Part shown: in pieces, positions 45,862-53,607 of the stretch
Layout: each line of letters begins with the position of its first letter
Position numbering within the stretch: the stretch's first letter is position 1
IMG/VR virus record: IMGVR_UViG_3300037882_001492
Location: 1 to 64,000 of that record
Source: a virus
Strand: one strand, 5' to 3'
DNA: 64,000 bases
Made by a program: the position numbers and the translations under genes
Notes under the pieces: generated by a model
The model's database searches: none
Told to the model about the DNA's origin: nothing
What the model saw: only the letters and a program-made list of their open reading frames with translations

Positions 45862-46849
45862 TATATAATTTCTCCGGGGTTTTATTTAGAAATACTTCTA
45901 TGTTTTTAATACTAGATTTTTGGAGTTCTAGAAAATCACTTGAATTATAGTTTAATAATTTTTCTGTCAAAGATTCATGGTCTAAAATAGTGATTCCGAC
46001 TTCTGGCATTAAATATGCTTTCTCTTCTTGAAAATCTGTGTTAAGCATTAAACACCCGGCTGCCATTAAATCAAAGGTTCTGTAGCTTATTCTTGCATGA
46101 CCAGTTGGGTTCATACCAATCTTGTGTATAAACAAAAGATGCATATATGAATGCATAGAAATTCTTTCTTGGCTTAAATTTACAACTCCTTTACCAAAAT
46201 ATTTGGTCTGCCATTCTTCGGACATGTTTGTATCTTTAGCGCCAAAAACTAAGCCGCCTCTGAAATTTGCATTTTTCTGTCTTAAATCTAACAACCAATC
46301 AATCCGCTGGTTATACATTGGTATTCCATCATCCCACACCCCAATACTTTTTGCTTCCAAAAATTCTCTATTCACAGCAGAACCTTTGTAAGACCCAATA
46401 AAAGTTGGCGAAAAATACCCCACGGGGCAATCTAAAAATGTCCCTACGGAACTTTTAGTTTCTTTTGCAATTTCAGCAATATATTTCAGTTGCCAAAAAT
46501 TAGCAGGAGGAAACCCAATATTTTTTAACTTGTCCGGGCGATCGTGATTATCAACCCAAGTGTATTTAACATACGCTGTTGCTTTGTCTTTAAAATAAAG
46601 GTACGCGGGACCAGGATTGAAATGTCTTGGATCGTCTTCACAATCAAACAAGAATAAATGTTTATACTTACCCTTTATTGACAAAACACTACAACTAGAA
46701 TCAATGAAAATTAAATCATATGAACCAGGAATCGTATATTCAATTGAAGTTTGTGAAACACAATCAACAGTTAAACCTAAAGCACCAACAAGACTTTGAA
46801 GAAGTCTGTAATAGTGTTTATCGTGACCACGAACAAGAAGGACTTTCAT
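45836..46849 (-). CDS. Glycosyltransferase (GT1/GT4-like)
   Basis: 337 residues from ATG 46849. N-terminal MKVLLVRGHDKHYY Rossmann start; C-terminal HARISYRTFDLMAAGCLMLNTDFQEEKAYL...ITILDHESLTEKLLNY is the donor-binding pattern of GT-B enzymes. No intein, unlike the one at 53604. It overlaps both neighbours at its ends, so the locus is one operon. Confidence 0.65.
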   Translation of the reverse strand: MKVLLVRGHDKHYYRLLQSLVGALGLTVDCVSQTSIEYTIPGSYDLIFIDSSCSVLSIKGKYKHLFLFDCEDDPRHFNPGPAYLYFKDKATAYVKYTWVDNHDRPDKLKNIGFPPANFWQLKYIAEIAKETKSSVGTFLDCPVGYFSPTFIGSYKGSAVNREFLEAKSIGVWDDGIPMYNQRIDWLLDLRQKNANFRGGLVFGAKDTNMSEEWQTKYFGKGVVNLSQERISMHSYMHLLFIHKIGMNPTGHARISYRTFDLMAAGCLMLNTDFQEEKAYLMPEVGITILDHESLTEKLLNYNSSDFLELQKSSIKNIEVFLNKTPEKLYNDFIKQIG

Positions 46850-47454
46850 TAATTTTTCTCGAATACAGCACACAAAACTCCATGAACTTTTCCAGACGGA
46901 TCATGCCAATCAGGAAACTCTTTCACTTTTTCTAAACTCCATTCATTGTTTTGTAAATAATAAGTAAAATAGTTTCGCATCTTCATTCCACGAAACATTT
47001 CATCTATTATTTGATAATTATAGGTATGGTGGTAATTTTGCCATTTAAATGTTTTTCCGTAAGGAACTGTTAATACAAGTCGGCCTCCAAAATTTAGCAT
47101 TCCTATTGCTTTCTCGATAGCTTTTTTATCATATCCTTCTCTAAACACTAAATCACTTTCAGTACATTGAGGAAAATGTTCAAGCGAGGAAATGAACATT
47201 ATAATATCAAATTTTCTATATTCAAAATTATAAGTTACAAAATCACCTTGATAAGCACCACCTCTGAAATCACAAACTTGATACAGATTATTTATAGTTA
47301 ATTTAGAAACGATTGGCGACCACTCTTTAACAAGAGTAGGAATTCCCCCTACATCTAAAATCTGTTTATTTTTCCAAGTTTCAGCCAACTCACCAACAAA
47401 ACGAAGTTCAACACTTCGTTCAGAATTCAAATCATTAGGAATTACGGTTTTCAT
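46849..47454 (-). CDS. SAM-dependent methyltransferase-like protein
   Basis: 201 residues, class I fold: ILDVGGIPTLVKEW (motif I near 32), FDIIMFISSLEHFP (motif II region), LNFGGRLVLTVPYG (post-motif). It may methylate a glycan or nucleotide-sugar. It shares start and stop with its neighbours (1-4 nt overlaps). Confidence 0.6.
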   Translation of the reverse strand: MKTVIPNDLNSERSVELRFVGELAETWKNKQILDVGGIPTLVKEWSPIVSKLTINNLYQVCDFRGGAYQGDFVTYNFEYRKFDIIMFISSLEHFPQCTESDLVFREGYDKKAIEKAIGMLNFGGRLVLTVPYGKTFKWQNYHHTYNYQIIDEMFRGMKMRNYFTYYLQNNEWSLEKVKEFPDWHDPSGKVHGVLCAVFEKN

Positions 47455-48035
47455 TTTTTAGGTGTTAAAATAAGAAATCCTTGATGGCGCAAACTAATTT
47501 CATAGTTGTATTCAGGCCACGGATTTTCTAAAATATCAAGTTTTTTATTGCCATATTTAGCGGTAAAGTCATTGTTTTTTAATTCAACAGGAATATCCAT
47601 ATAGAGTTGCATATCGTCTATAATAAAGCAATCCTTGTTATTTGGGCGATACTTTCTAATCAATGCCAACTCATCGTTTAATGGCATATGAAGTGGCGAT
47701 TCTTTTAAATACTCATAATCATTATAATGAAAATCTGCACCTGGGAAATGAGCGTCTAACCAAAATAAAATTGGGGGGCTTTTTATATTACCTTGCAATA
47801 ATAACTCCAAACCATCTAAAGAAGGTTGATTTAAAATATGGACTCGCTCATTTCCAAAGAATCTTTCTCCACTTATTTCGGCCAATTCTTTTATTACTTC
47901 GATTGACCATAAAGTGTTGAACGGGTATTTAAGTGCATGAGCCAATCCGTCTCCTTTCCCTGTCCCGGTTTCAACGAAAGTTTTACAACCTAAATCTATA
48001 AACCGTTGAAGATTAAATAAGTTGAGTTCACCCAT
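47451..48035 (-). CDS. Methyltransferase-like protein (FkbM-type fold)
   Basis: 194 residues from ATG 48035; GAGGAA lies 7 nt upstream, so the upstream TTG is less likely. TFVETGTGKGDGLAHA is the SAM-like motif I. WSIEVIKELAEISGE and PPILFWLDAHFPGA follow. Role in glycan modification inferred from the locus. Confidence 0.55.
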   Translation of the reverse strand: MGELNLFNLQRFIDLGCKTFVETGTGKGDGLAHALKYPFNTLWSIEVIKELAEISGERFFGNERVHILNQPSLDGLELLLQGNIKSPPILFWLDAHFPGADFHYNDYEYLKESPLHMPLNDELALIRKYRPNNKDCFIIDDMQLYMDIPVELKNNDFTAKYGNKKLDILENPWPEYNYEISLRHQGFLILTPKK

Positions 48036-49018
48036 TATACTTTCCTCAACCAATAAGTAAACAAGTCATTTAAAGTTTCTTCAATTGTATAGGTTTGCAC
48101 CCATCCAGTTAATTCGTGTAATTTTGTCGAATCACCGTGTTGATAATGAATATCGTGAGGACGATAATATTTTGGGTCAACTTCCTTTTTAACTTCAAAA
48201 CCAGCGATCTTTATTAACTCGTCGGTATAAAAACCCATTTTTCTAGGTGTGTCTCCGCAAACATTAAATACTTGTCCACTAGATTCGTCTCTTCTCATTA
48301 AAAGATAGTAAGCTAGAACTGTATCACGAACATCCATAACTACCCTTGTAGTTTCTAAATTACCTACTTTTAAAATTGGTGGAGTGTCTGTACGCTGAAA
48401 TCGTCCTAATCTAACAAGGTTATAAGCATCACAAGAAATAGAAAAATTTCTTCCTCGCCTTGGTCCAGTATGGCTAAATGCGCGAGTAATAAATGCATTG
48501 ATTTTACCGTTTGTCATTCGCTCTTGCAAATACAAATCAATAGCAGCCTTTGAATTACCGTAAGGATTTGAAGGCAAAACAGGATCAGATTCTTTTAATA
48601 ATCTACCATCGCTTCCCGTATTTCCATACACTTCCGAAGTAGAGCAAAACATAAGTTTGCAATGGGGTTGGTAGTAAATTATAGATTCAATCAAATTAAT
48701 TGAACCAATAACATTATCTTGATAAGTTCCAATTGGATCTAGAAAACTAGTTGGGGGATGAGATTGTGCTGCTAGATGAAATACTCCATCGAACATAACC
48801 TCTTTTAACAATTTATCAATCGTATGTTTATCTCTTAGATTGCCATAATGGAATATCAATTTAGAGAAATCTTCCACACTCATCACATCCAAAATATCGG
48901 TTTCCATTCCATTTGATCCTCTAACAAGACCATGAACTTCATTCCCATTTTTAATGAGAAGATTTGCTAAATGAGGTCCAGCAAAACCCGTAATTCCTGT
49001 AATTAAATATCGTGCCAT
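48035..49018 (-). CDS. GDP-mannose 4,6-dehydratase-like SDR
   Basis: 327 residues. NAD-binding GITGFAG (8-14), STSEVYG (126-132), catalytic NPYGNSKAA (Y153, K157), FSHTGPRRG and a C-terminal HYQHGDSTKLHELTGW. It would convert GDP-mannose to the 4-keto-6-deoxy form, feeding the same glycan as the epimerase at 44824. Its start is 3 nt before the next gene's stop. Confidence 0.75.
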   Translation of the reverse strand: MARYLITGITGFAGPHLANLLIKNGNEVHGLVRGSNGMETDILDVMSVEDFSKLIFHYGNLRDKHTIDKLLKEVMFDGVFHLAAQSHPPTSFLDPIGTYQDNVIGSINLIESIIYYQPHCKLMFCSTSEVYGNTGSDGRLLKESDPVLPSNPYGNSKAAIDLYLQERMTNGKINAFITRAFSHTGPRRGRNFSISCDAYNLVRLGRFQRTDTPPILKVGNLETTRVVMDVRDTVLAYYLLMRRDESSGQVFNVCGDTPRKMGFYTDELIKIAGFEVKKEVDPKYYRPHDIHYQHGDSTKLHELTGWVQTYTIEETLNDLFTYWLRKV

Positions 49019-49021
49019 ATT

Positions 49022-49756
49022 TTATCCTTTTATTATAGAATCTTTTCCAATATAATCTAACTTCCAGTCAGAAGAAACTGTAAATCGGGTACCCTCCGGG
49101 GAAGCTTTTCTGCGTAATAAATAACAATCCTTTGTAATTATATTCTTAATACCGTCCAAAAATTGATGAACTGCGCTCTCAACTACATAAATTTCTTTTG
49201 CTAAGGTCATAATTAAATACCAATCTTTTATAGAAAACCCTGTAATGGGTTCGATTTCAATAATTGGTAATTCTGTTTTAGGCATTTCAGCAATATCTCC
49301 CAATGAATCTTTTCTATGCACAAGGGCATAAGGTTTATCCGCTATAATTTTTTTCATTAATTGATATTCTTTTTCCCCATTTCGTACAAAAGTTAAAGAG
49401 TGTTTAAATCTAAATGGAACTTCGGCAATGCGATATTTGTATAGTTCAAAATTTTCATCTGTTCTTTGCTGATAACGAATCGGAAAACGATCCGATAGAT
49501 TTAAAATTTTATCATAGGAATTAGTGTTTTGAAACTCATATGCTTTTATGGAGCATTCCATTAACCAATCATCGAATTTTCCTTCGTATTTAATTGGAAT
49601 AACATTTGCGTACCAAAACCCATCTAGTTCTTTTACTAAATCTTCTCTGACAGGCCAATCTACTTGATATTCCTGGTCATAATAAAATTTAGCGATTGGG
49701 GCGCATAGAAATAAATCTCCTAAACCTCCTGGTTGAATTAACAATAATTTTTTCAT
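49022..49756 (-). CDS. GT9-like glycosyltransferase (heptosyltransferase type)
   Basis: 244 residues. LLLIQPGGLGDLFLCAPIAKFYYD is the GT9 N-terminal signature. The C-terminal half has IEPITGFSIKDWYLIMTLAKEIYVVESAVHQF, the usual acceptor/donor region. Substrate unknown. It overlaps the GT2 gene by 4 nt. Confidence 0.65.
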   Translation of the reverse strand: MKKLLLIQPGGLGDLFLCAPIAKFYYDQEYQVDWPVREDLVKELDGFWYANVIPIKYEGKFDDWLMECSIKAYEFQNTNSYDKILNLSDRFPIRYQQRTDENFELYKYRIAEVPFRFKHSLTFVRNGEKEYQLMKKIIADKPYALVHRKDSLGDIAEMPKTELPIIEIEPITGFSIKDWYLIMTLAKEIYVVESAVHQFLDGIKNIITKDCYLLRRKASPEGTRFTVSSDWKLDYIGKDSIIKG

Positions 49757-50346
49757 TTATTTCGTCTAAATAAATAGAAGTAAATTGGCTGATCTATCCA
49801 TTCTTCTGTTTTAAGAAGCGGGAGCAAGCGGTAAGAATAGTCTTTATCCTCTCCCATTGAAATATCAGGAAATTTGACTTGCAAAGCCAATTCCCGCTTA
49901 ACAGGATTTAAATGGTTTGGGCATCTGAAATAGATTTTCTTACCTTGAAAAATGTATGATTTTTCGAACCATTCTTTACATTGAATTGTATGAAATGATC
50001 TTTCCGCATTCTGACCGTCAGTTGTCATAATAAGATTCATACCAACAACATCTGGTTTAGATTCGATAGCCTTCAATACCAGTTCAATGTAGTTTGGTGC
50101 CACTAAATCATCATCGTCTATAAAAGCAACATAATCTCCTTTCGACCAAGCTAAAAGATTATTTCTTTTTTCGCCAATTGAAATATCGTCTCTAGTATCG
50201 TATAAAATTTCAACTTGTCCAGAGTCTTCTAATAAATTTTTTTGTATATCTAAATTAGCATACAATCTAACAAAAAACTGTCGTCTATTTTTTAATGTAG
50301 GAATTAAAATACTTAATTTAGGTTTTTGAATTTCAGGCATAAACAT
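49753..50346 (-). CDS. GT2 glycosyltransferase
   Basis: 197 residues. KLSILIPTLKNRRQFFVRL start, SIGEKRNNLLAWSKGDYVAFIDDDDL (metal-binding DDDD at 76-79), and a late SMGEDKDYSYRLLP. A typical single-domain GT-A enzyme. It abuts the GT25-like gene. Confidence 0.75.
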   Translation of the reverse strand: MFMPEIQKPKLSILIPTLKNRRQFFVRLYANLDIQKNLLEDSGQVEILYDTRDDISIGEKRNNLLAWSKGDYVAFIDDDDLVAPNYIELVLKAIESKPDVVGMNLIMTTDGQNAERSFHTIQCKEWFEKSYIFQGKKIYFRCPNHLNPVKRELALQVKFPDISMGEDKDYSYRLLPLLKTEEWIDQPIYFYLFRRNK

Positions 50347-50948
50347 TAAAAATGAGGCTCCAAAGGCCTTGAAGTTTCTTCGTTTGAATGACCATCGTTC
50401 TGATAGAAAATTGATTTCTCAAGACAGTAAACTTCTCTATCTTTCATTCGCATTGCAACTAGTTCGTCGCAGCCGCCAACAGGATTTCTAATAAATTCTA
50501 TTAAATCATTAGAAACTTCTTCACCATAAGTTGAAGTAAAAGGATAAAAAATTGAATGCATACCCAGCATATTATATGGCCGGATATGAGAAAATTTATG
50601 GAAAGATGAAATACAACCTCGGTATTGCGATTTTCCACGAATCATCCCATAATGAGAATGCCCTAAATACACAGCATCCATATAAGATTCAATTTCAAAT
50701 TCGGTTTTAAAATTTAAAATATTACAATCGTCTTCAATAATTAAAACCGATCGATGCTTATTTTTTGCCAAAACTTTTAAATGCTGCTTAGCTATACCAA
50801 CTGTATAAGGGTGCGTAATTTCACCGAAATCAAATTCTAGATTAGTAATTCCTAATTTATCACATATACCTGCAATACGCCCCTGTCTGTCTTTATTTTT
50901 TTCAATAGTAAGGCAAACGACAGGAATTTCACTTAATTTAATTAGCAT
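50346..50948 (-). CDS. GT25-like glycosyltransferase
   Basis: 200 residues. VVCLTIEKNKDRQGRIAGICDKLGI and HRSVLIIEDDCNILN fit the LPS-type GT25 family (IIEDD site). The later GGCDELVAMRM and acidic end are less typical. It overlaps the next gene by 11 nt. Confidence 0.6.
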   Translation of the reverse strand: MLIKLSEIPVVCLTIEKNKDRQGRIAGICDKLGITNLEFDFGEITHPYTVGIAKQHLKVLAKNKHRSVLIIEDDCNILNFKTEFEIESYMDAVYLGHSHYGMIRGKSQYRGCISSFHKFSHIRPYNMLGMHSIFYPFTSTYGEEVSNDLIEFIRNPVGGCDELVAMRMKDREVYCLEKSIFYQNDGHSNEETSRPLEPHF

Positions 50949-51828
50949 CTAAAAACTCCTTAAAATAATTAAGCCATTGATATCTGCTTCTTTCAATATC
51001 ATCCAATAGCATTTGTTTTGTCGCTAGTTTTCCATCTTTTGATAGTTCAAAGAACCAATGGAAAAATCCAGTATTATCCGATGTTAATAATTCACACCCT
51101 GCCAAACAAGCTTCTAATAATACTCTACTAAAGGACTCCGGGTATTGTGGTAAAAATGCAAAATATTGATGCTTAACCAACTCATCTTTCCACTCGTTGA
51201 ATTCATATTGAATGTTAGAATCAACAGGAAATTTAACTAACTTTGCATTTGGTTCGTTTAAAACCATCTGTTCAGCTTCTTTAGTTCCTTTAATCCAATT
51301 CTTACTATTAAGAATTAATGTTGTATTTTGTCTGCTTTCAAACGGTTGACTTAATCCTTTTTCATAAAGGTCTTTATAGAGTTTAATGTCGTGTCTAGAG
51401 AAAAAGGGAGTTCCAAACAATCTAGAGGGGTAAACTCCACTCTCTGCCAATCTATTGAATAGTCTTACTTGTGCGCTAGATTGAAAAACAACCTCTTTTG
51501 CATTATTATAAAACTCAACAGGATTAGTTTTCGAACCCCAATGAACCGTCATGTACGGGTTTCGATGAACAAGAATTTGATAATCGTGTTCAATTACAAT
51601 ATAAGGTTTTCCTTTCAATCGTTGAATAAGCTCATCGTAATCAAACAATGAACGATTGGATACGATAGAAGGCAACTCATCATTGAAATTCATCCAATTA
51701 GGAGAAACCCAATTAGAGTTATACCCAATATCTTCTAACTCTTTTAATAAAGAGTTATCGCATTTTTCTGCACCGCCCGGACTTTGCTCTAATGTAAAGT
51801 CAGTTATGAAATTAAAATATCGTGCCAT
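50938..51828 (-). CDS. Glycosyltransferase (GT4-like)
   Basis: 296 residues. FTLEQSPGGAEKCDNSLLKELEDIG start and FLPQYPESFSRVLLEACLAGCELLTSDNTGF (donor-binding ESF...E pattern near 225-240). It shares its first/last base with the neighbour (overlap 1 nt). Substrate unknown. Confidence 0.65.
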   Translation of the reverse strand: MARYFNFITDFTLEQSPGGAEKCDNSLLKELEDIGYNSNWVSPNWMNFNDELPSIVSNRSLFDYDELIQRLKGKPYIVIEHDYQILVHRNPYMTVHWGSKTNPVEFYNNAKEVVFQSSAQVRLFNRLAESGVYPSRLFGTPFFSRHDIKLYKDLYEKGLSQPFESRQNTTLILNSKNWIKGTKEAEQMVLNEPNAKLVKFPVDSNIQYEFNEWKDELVKHQYFAFLPQYPESFSRVLLEACLAGCELLTSDNTGFFHWFFELSKDGKLATKQMLLDDIERSRYQWLNYFKEFLDAN

Positions 51829-52616
51829 TAAATATATTGATGTTTTCCTTCTTCGGTTTTGTGTCTGAATACGATAGCAGGATAAGTTTTATTAACTTCC
51901 AAAACTAACTGTTTATCAAGTCCCATTGCAATTGCCCCAGGTAATCCTTCGTTTGATACAAAATGATCGCACTTATCAATAAGTCTAGCCATCTGTAATG
52001 CGTCCGTAATAAGAATTCTAGGGATCTTACTTTCAGTAACTTCCTGAATAACTTGATACTCTAAATCAGTTCCTATGAATCCAATTTTAGATCCGTCTTT
52101 AATTCGATCAGGTACAAATTTCTCCCAAAAGGCATGGTTGCCTTGTGATCTTAAAGTTCTGTTTAGAATAATATCAAACTTCTCTTCATTATTTTCTCCT
52201 ACTTCTAACCATCTTTCAGTTAGTTTTGGAAAAGATTCCATACCTTCCTTATCTTTAATAACATTAGTAGCAGCCAAATGAGATAGAACTAAGTTATTGA
52301 CTCCAATTGCATTTCTAAACAAATTCAAATCAATGTATTCAACTCCTGGTTGAATAATCTCTGTTACTTGATTACGGATCAATCCAATATAAGATTGCTT
52401 CTCAAGTAACGGTAGTAAGAATTTATATGCTGTCTCATTGAACTTGGTAAATCCTCTTGCTGGAACTGCACGATATGGAGCCATTTTACCTTTTCCACCG
52501 TTGCAATCCAATTCAAGATCAACAAAATTTCCTTGATTTTTAAAATAGCGTAAAACTGGCAGAGAGAATATAATATCCCCCATATCCCCGTAATGTTTGA
52601 ATATGATTTTATTCAT
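51828..52616 (-). CDS. GT9-like glycosyltransferase
   Basis: 262 residues. IIFKHYGDMGDIIFSLPVLRYFKNQG is the GT9 start. The second domain has GSKIGFIGTDLEYQVIQEV and DKCDHFVSNEGLPGAIAMGL (the donor-site region). The ATG overlaps the 52-codon gene upstream by 8 nt. Confidence 0.65.
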   Translation of the reverse strand: MNKIIFKHYGDMGDIIFSLPVLRYFKNQGNFVDLELDCNGGKGKMAPYRAVPARGFTKFNETAYKFLLPLLEKQSYIGLIRNQVTEIIQPGVEYIDLNLFRNAIGVNNLVLSHLAATNVIKDKEGMESFPKLTERWLEVGENNEEKFDIILNRTLRSQGNHAFWEKFVPDRIKDGSKIGFIGTDLEYQVIQEVTESKIPRILITDALQMARLIDKCDHFVSNEGLPGAIAMGLDKQLVLEVNKTYPAIVFRHKTEEGKHQYI

Positions 52617-52767
52617 CTAATCCTAATCTCTGCCTCCAACCCTCTGTTCCAAAGAAATCTTCCAAATCTCCCTCATCAAGTAATTTTTCTAGGTCATTAA
52701 TATAATCAACAACTTGCTGTGCCTCATCATCAGAAAGCTTGTTGACGACTAATTTTCCTATTAACAT
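52609..52767 (-). CDS. 52-residue conserved phage protein (LSDDEAQ...FFGTEGWR)
   Basis: MLIGKLVVNKLSDDEAQQVV, then DYINDLEKLLDEGDLEDFFGTEGWRQRLGL. The same end is familiar from small phage proteins of unknown function. It starts 14 nt downstream of the 52781 gene end and overlaps the next start by 8 nt. Confidence 0.6.
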   Translation of the reverse strand: MLIGKLVVNKLSDDEAQQVVDYINDLEKLLDEGDLEDFFGTEGWRQRLGLDE

Positions 52768-52780
52768 GCATATGTATTTA

Positions 52781-53119
52781 TTATTCATAAATTATCTTTA
52801 ATGCGTTACAGATATTTTCTGCCCCTTGTTTTTGACATTTAGTTTTAAGAATTAAATGAACCCAAATTGTAGAAATATCTCCTTTAAGGCTCAGTTTCCC
52901 TGTAGTATATTGAAACATATAATAGTTACTATCCTCGGTAATATTCCATCTTGGACCTAAAATTACTTTCATCCGTGTAATTTCATCTTCTTCGATTTTA
53001 GCGTGGTAGATCCGTTCAATTAAATTTTCTACATCCACTCTGACGCGCTGACCGTGTGAATACATTTCAGCGTAATCTTTTAATTTTCCAATAATTATGT
53101 CTTTTAGTGTTCGTTCCAT
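52781..53119 (-). CDS. Hypothetical protein
   Basis: 112 residues, helical N-terminal half (LKDIIIGKLKDYAEMYSHGQRV) and beta-rich second half with NYYMFQYTTGKLSLKGDIS. Unknown. 1-nt gap to the next gene. Confidence 0.5.
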   Translation of the reverse strand: MERTLKDIIIGKLKDYAEMYSHGQRVRVDVENLIERIYHAKIEEDEITRMKVILGPRWNITEDSNYYMFQYTTGKLSLKGDISTIWVHLILKTKCQKQGAENICNALKIIYE

Positions 53120-53120
53120 T

Positions 53121-53348
53121 TTATTTAAGGTATAGGTTTGCAGCCCGTTTGAGTTTTATGAGTTCTATTTTTTGATTAATGAGATTGATTGTCGAAAAAG
53201 TTCGTGGTTCCCAGCCATAAAAAGTTCGTACAGTATTTAATAATTCATTTAAATCGTTCAAGTCTTCTCCCTCTAAAATCTTTCTAACTTCAATAGAATT
53301 AAGAAAGTATTCTACTTTATAATTCTGTGAGTAAGAAGGTATTGCCAT
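53121..53348 (-). CDS. Hypothetical small protein
   Basis: 75 residues starting MAIPSYSQNYKVEYFLNSI, then helical with FYGWEPRTFSTINLINQKIELIKLKR. 1-nt gaps on both sides. No family recognised. Confidence 0.5.
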   Translation of the reverse strand: MAIPSYSQNYKVEYFLNSIEVRKILEGEDLNDLNELLNTVRTFYGWEPRTFSTINLINQKIELIKLKRAANLYLK

Positions 53349-53349
53349 T

Positions 53350-53607
53350 TTATTTTATAATGCGACGATCCACGATTACTTCCCAAGGTCCATATTTTTT
53401 AACCTTTTTATGACCGCAAAATTCTACACTTTCGCCTGTAGTACGACTAGTGTATAAATCATGTTCGGCGTTAGTCATTTGCTGACCACCAGCACCGCCA
53501 TGACATAAAGAACCGGAAGCATGACCAATAGTAAATCTTTGATGAATTAATTCCATCGGATAACATTTTAACGCTTCACACGCTAATTGAATTTGATATA
53601 AACTCAT
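53350..53607 (-). CDS. Hypothetical small protein
   Basis: 85 residues starting MSLYQIQLACEALKCYPMEL, then GHASGSLCHGGAGGQQMTNAEH (Gly/His-rich) and a CGHKKVKKYGPWEVIVDRRI end. Cys/His content suggests metal binding. Overlaps the intein-containing gene by 4 nt. Confidence 0.5.
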   Translation of the reverse strand: MSLYQIQLACEALKCYPMELIHQRFTIGHASGSLCHGGAGGQQMTNAEHDLYTSRTTGESVEFCGHKKVKKYGPWEVIVDRRIIK